Positions 55,232 to 58,423 of a stretch of DNA of 58,423 bases are shown piece after piece (within the stretch, counting starts at the first letter, position 1; each line of letters begins with the position of its first letter). The DNA is from Bacteroidales bacterium (GTDB lineage Bacteria > Bacteroidota > Bacteroidia > Bacteroidales > PWNQ01): positions 1 through 58,423 of the forward strand of contig JAIPBW010000009.1 in assembly GCA_021738505.1 (NCBI GenBank), read 5' to 3'. The position numbers and the translations under genes are program-made. The notes under the pieces are model-generated. The model worked only from the letters and a program-made list of their open reading frames with translations. It was not told the DNA's origin and searched no databases.

Positions 55232-57184
55232 ATGGCAAAAAAAATAAGCGTATTATTCTTTTTACTCTTACTGATATCTGCAGCCTACGGGAACTCAAAG
55301 AATGTTGAGCTAAATCAGGATGATGTTGAATTAGATTACTTTCCGGTAGTTGTAAAAACAATTCCTGTTGATTTTACAATATCCATACAAGACTCTTTAA
55401 AAAGAAGTAACCTGGAAGGATCATATGTTGATGTTCTTGTGAATGGAGAGAAACAGGAACTCCCGGTTGCTAAAGGACAGATTAAGATTTCAAAAAAAAT
55501 CAGGGATAAAACACAACTCACTATCCAGATAGATAATGCGGAATTCCGGGAGGATATTAATCCGATCCCTTTATGGATGTCTATTTTACCTCCTTTGCTT
55601 GCTATCGTAATGGCATTATTATTTAAAGAAGTCTTTACAGCCCTTTTTACAGGCTTATTGCTAGGGACTTCCATCATTCATTTCTATCAGGGCGGAAATA
55701 TTTTACTGTCTATAGGTCGTGGAATACTTTCTATCGTTGACACCTATATCATTAATGCATTAAGTGACAAAGGCCATTTGTCCATCATTGTGTTCTCCTT
55801 ATTGATCGGAGGTATGGTAAATATTATTACGCGCAACGGAGGTATGCGTGGTGTTGTCAATCGGTTGAGTGTATATGCGAGTAATGCCCGCAATGGGCAG
55901 CTGGTTACCTGGTTTCTGGGATTACTGATATTTTTTGATGATTATGCCAACACGCTGGTTGTAGGGAATACCATGCGGCCGGTTACGGACAAGTTAAAAA
56001 TCTCCAGACAAAAACTGGCATATATTGTCGACTCCACGGCAGCCCCGATTGCTTCTATTGCCTTTATCACTACTTGGATAGGAGCCGAATTGAGCTATAT
56101 TTCTAACGGAATACAAACGATTGGCCTGGAGCAAACACCTTATAGCGTATTTTTCAATTCACTGGCTTACTCCTTTTACCCCATTTTTGCTCTGATATTT
56201 ATTTTGTTTATTGTCGTAAAACGCCGGGATTATGGACCTATGCTGAAAGCGGAAAGAAAAGCACGTCACCGGCAACCCAGCGAAGCTGATGATGAGCGCA
56301 TGGGCTTTTCAAACAAGCTGAATGAATTGCGGGCTATGGACGGCATTAAGCATAAAAGTTTCAATGCTGTTATTCCTGTTTTGGTAATCATCGTGGGCGC
56401 TTTTGCCGGACTTATTTATACAGGTATAGAAACTACCGGCTGGAGTGAACAAATGTCTTTTACGAAAAATATTTCTAATGTGATTGGCCATGCGGATTCT
56501 TATCAGGCTCTGCTCTGGTCATCATTAGCAGGTATCCTAACGGCAATCGTTTTGACGCTTATCCAAAAGCTGATGTCGTTAGAAGATACTGTTTCCAGCA
56601 TGATCAATGGTTTTCGAACGATGCTTACAGCTATTGTTATTCTTGTACTTGCCTGGTCTATTGCTGAAGTTACACAACATATGCATACGGCGAATTTTAT
56701 ATCGCAGATATTGCTTGATATGAATATGACGCCCTATTGGGTTCCAACGTTAACATTTATTATGGCAGCATTGGTAGCATTTTCTACAGGCTCCTCATGG
56801 GGGACGATGGCTATCTTGTACCCACTTATTTTACCTGCTTCCTGGTTGATATGTCAGGAAAACGGCCTGGATCATCAAGCTTCGTTGTCTATATTTTATA
56901 ATGTCGTTTCCACTGTATTGGCTGGTTCTGTGTTGGGAGACCATTGCTCGCCCATATCAGATACAACTATTTTGAGTTCACTGGCTTCTTCATGTAATCA
57001 TATCGCCCATGTTCGTACACAGCTCCCTTATGCACTTACCGTGGGTGTAGTGGCAATTGTCTTCGGAACCTTACCTGCTGCCTATGGGATATCATCATTA
57101 ATTCTTTTCCCTGTGGGAATTGAGGTGTTGTTTTTAGTTGTTCATGTTTTTGGCAGGAATGTCTGGAAGTCGCCCGGCTCCTGA
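55232..57184 (+). CDS. NhaC-family Na+/H+ antiporter with N-terminal extracytoplasmic domain
   Basis: 650 residues. A signal-like helix (SVLFFLLLLISAAYG) is followed by ~100 mostly polar residues forming a small beta-rich domain before the first transport helix at ~112. Around 11-12 membrane helices follow, with GLLLGTSI, LLIGGMVNIITRNGG, FFDDYANTLVVGNTMRPVTD and AGSVLGDHCSPISDTTILSS, the conserved transport motifs of the NhaC family. Exchanges sodium for protons (or malate/lactate in some relatives) at the inner membrane. Located directly after dxs, which is unrelated in function. The extra N-domain is seen in Bacteroidota homologues but its role is unknown. Confidence 0.9.
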   Translation: MAKKISVLFFLLLLISAAYGNSKNVELNQDDVELDYFPVVVKTIPVDFTISIQDSLKRSNLEGSYVDVLVNGEKQELPVAKGQIKISKKIRDKTQLTIQIDNAEFREDINPIPLWMSILPPLLAIVMALLFKEVFTALFTGLLLGTSIIHFYQGGNILLSIGRGILSIVDTYIINALSDKGHLSIIVFSLLIGGMVNIITRNGGMRGVVNRLSVYASNARNGQLVTWFLGLLIFFDDYANTLVVGNTMRPVTDKLKISRQKLAYIVDSTAAPIASIAFITTWIGAELSYISNGIQTIGLEQTPYSVFFNSLAYSFYPIFALIFILFIVVKRRDYGPMLKAERKARHRQPSEADDERMGFSNKLNELRAMDGIKHKSFNAVIPVLVIIVGAFAGLIYTGIETTGWSEQMSFTKNISNVIGHADSYQALLWSSLAGILTAIVLTLIQKLMSLEDTVSSMINGFRTMLTAIVILVLAWSIAEVTQHMHTANFISQILLDMNMTPYWVPTLTFIMAALVAFSTGSSWGTMAILYPLILPASWLICQENGLDHQASLSIFYNVVSTVLAGSVLGDHCSPISDTTILSSLASSCNHIAHVRTQLPYALTVGVVAIVFGTLPAAYGISSLILFPVGIEVLFLVVHVFGRNVWKSPGS

Positions 57185-57364
57185 TCCTTCGATAGGAATC
57201 GACTATCTCGGACTCAAAAACACCGTGATATGACTAAATGACTACAATAGTCGTTTATAGCCCTGAAGAAGGTTGAGTATATGATTTAACAGGAAACAAA
57301 AAAGGAATAAAGTTCTCTGTGTTTTTTAAATTCTTATTCGCAAAAATTTATGTAGGTTTGTACT

Positions 57365-58147
57365 ATGGCTTGGCTGGAAGTGGTTATATTGATTGTTTCA
57401 GGTATACTGGTTGGATTTATAAATACACTGGCAGGTGGAGGTACGATTATTTCATTGTCGGCACTTATCCTGCTGGGTCTACCTGCAAATATAGCTAACG
57501 GAACGAACAGAATTGCCGTTACTATACAGACCTTAACCTCTGTAGCTGTTTTCCGTCATCATAATGTGCTGGATACGAAGAAAGGATTAAGACTTGGAAT
57601 TCCGGTTATTATTGGTTCTATTTTGGGAGCTGAAATTGCTACAACCATAGCTGAAGAGGTATTTGAGAAAATTATTGGTGTCATCATCTTGTTTATGATG
57701 GCTTTTGTGATCTATAAACCCGAGAAATGGTTAAAAGGTCAAATTCATCTCCAAAACCGGAAAGTAACTGTCTGGCAGTATATCTTGTTTTTTGTGATGG
57801 GTGTTTATGGTGGTTTTTTGCATGTTGGCATCGGATACTTTTTGTTGGCCAGCCTGGTCTTAGGAGCCGGGTATGATCTGGTAAAGGCAAATGCTGTTAA
57901 GGTTTTGATTGTATTGATGTATGCGCCCTTCACCTTGCTTGTCTTTATGTTGCATAATGAAGTGAACTACAAATATGGCCTTATCTTAGCGATAGGAAAC
58001 GTGTTAGGCGCTCTTACAGCATCTAAATTATCGATAAAGCGCGGGGCGGGATTTGTTCGTTGGGTTATGGTGGTGGTTATCTTGGTGTTTTCATTTCATC
58101 TGCTGGGAATAATAGATGTCAAGAGCCTGATTGGATCTGACTTTTAA
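57365..58147 (+). CDS. TauE/SafE-family membrane permease
   Basis: 260 residues, about 8 membrane helices in two related halves. The first half carries NTLAGGGTIISLSALILLGLP, and the second half the matching FVMGVYGGFLHVGIGYFLLASLVLG, the paired Gly-rich signatures of the family. Members export sulfite, sulfoacetate or related organosulfonates. There are no sulfur genes nearby, so the substrate is open. TAGGTTTG ends 4 bp before the ATG. Confidence 0.88.
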   Translation: MAWLEVVILIVSGILVGFINTLAGGGTIISLSALILLGLPANIANGTNRIAVTIQTLTSVAVFRHHNVLDTKKGLRLGIPVIIGSILGAEIATTIAEEVFEKIIGVIILFMMAFVIYKPEKWLKGQIHLQNRKVTVWQYILFFVMGVYGGFLHVGIGYFLLASLVLGAGYDLVKANAVKVLIVLMYAPFTLLVFMLHNEVNYKYGLILAIGNVLGALTASKLSIKRGAGFVRWVMVVVILVFSFHLLGIIDVKSLIGSDF

Positions 58148-58159
58148 TAAAACTTAATT

Positions 58160-58313
58160 AGTGTCTGTCTATAATGTCCGATTTCTGCGTTACGCTCGTT
58201 TTTTATCACAGTCATCCCGATGTTCCAATCGGGACTCCTGATGATAAAAAACTTCGCAAGCCCCCGATAAATGCGGGGCAGGCCTTGAACTCGAACATTA
58301 TAAACCAGACACT
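58160..58313. repeat. Terminal-inverted-repeat element (AGTGTCTG family), 154 bp
   Basis: The left end AGTGTCTGTCTATAATGTCC (58160-58179) matches the reverse complement of the right end (AGTGTCTGGTTTATAATGTT, 58294-58313). The interior contains a second nested hairpin: GTTTTTTATCA/TGATAAAAAAC around ATCCCGAT/ATCGGGA, and the AAGCCCCCGATAAATGCGGG motif shared with the element at 29236-29407. It has no coding capacity. TTTATTGACAAA (58317-58328) just outside also follows the short relic at 48319-48354. Remaining sequence 58329-58423 holds no supported gene. Confidence 0.68.
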
Positions 58314-58423
58314 GACTTTATTGACAAATTGCGCCAAGCTAAGCCCGTGAAAAAGGGAATTAGCATAGATCTTTGAAACTTTTCAACAGAAACCTGTAGG
58401 TAACCACTCCTACCTGGGAAAGC

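Noticed and set aside
57185..57364. Third AATGAC array copy downstream of the nhaC gene
   Set aside because: A single AAATGAC and an AGCCCTGAAG word occur at 57237-57269, but there is no periodic box series and no hairpin set.
58298..58423. Open frame on the minus strand entering from the right edge (possible transposase end)
   Set aside because: Only 41 codons, no start in view and no recognisable family residues; a frame this long is expected by chance fairly often.
58380..58423. Structured RNA at the right edge (tmRNA, SRP RNA or RNase P RNA)
   Set aside because: A short AGGTA/TACCT stem is visible, but none of the conserved core words of these RNAs are present in the available bases.

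Overview
The window is chromosomal DNA from a member of the Bacteroidota, probably a marine or saline, fermentative Bacteroidales/Marinilabiliales-type organism. The evidence is type IX secretion C-terminal domains, a SusC-type TonB-dependent receptor, several PorT-like outer-membrane barrels, a Bacteroidota-type LptE, the DAHP synthase/chorismate mutase fusion, RNase HI with a viroplasmin-like N-domain, and TAnnTTTG promoter boxes. Genus-level assignment is not possible by eye. I see no rRNA, tRNA, CRISPR, prophage or intact insertion sequence. About 47 protein genes are supported.

Layout. 1-541: repeat-rich, almost gene-free. 542-5261: orphan glycine-betaine binding lipoprotein, outer-membrane barrel, aspartokinase, lipoprotein DJ-1/PfpI protein. 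5476-8868: mfd. 9291-15561: secretion locus with a lamin-tail T9SS cargo, a TonB-dependent receptor and a T9SS-secreted phospholipase-D-fold protein. 15928-25190: barrel, DAHP synthase/chorismate mutase, hydrolase, formate-THF ligase, PhoR/PhoB-like pair, GldH-like lipoprotein and uvrC. 25359-30004: RNase H, ArsR regulator, adenine deaminase, rlmN, DUF4468 protein. 30129-35279: groEL, groES, secG, TPR protein, lptE and a sigma-54 activator. 35446-39626: SPOR protein, universal stress protein, ruvB-queG, barrel. 39717-48182: rsgA, dprA, glycosyltransferase, chaN-cdd, and the run DUF4271-hemD-rnpA-ctpA. 48537-58147: unknown secreted protein, pta, ackA, dxs, nhaC and a TauE/SafE exporter.

Most genes are housekeeping (DNA repair, cell envelope, protein folding, acetate energy metabolism). 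The most unusual material is non-coding. A roughly 250-290 bp modular array occurs twice, once immediately upstream of formate-THF ligase and once immediately upstream of acetate kinase. Each copy has four GTCATT boxes at an exact 10-bp period, followed by seven AATGAC boxes (the reverse complement) separating small perfect hairpins, and the sequence similarity runs right up to both start codons. A related-looking array with a different spacer word (TTAAGTC) lies near the left edge. A 50-bp repeat associates with both kinds of array, and at least two families of short terminal-inverted-repeat elements are scattered through the intergenic spaces. This portable array leader is the best candidate here for something undescribed.
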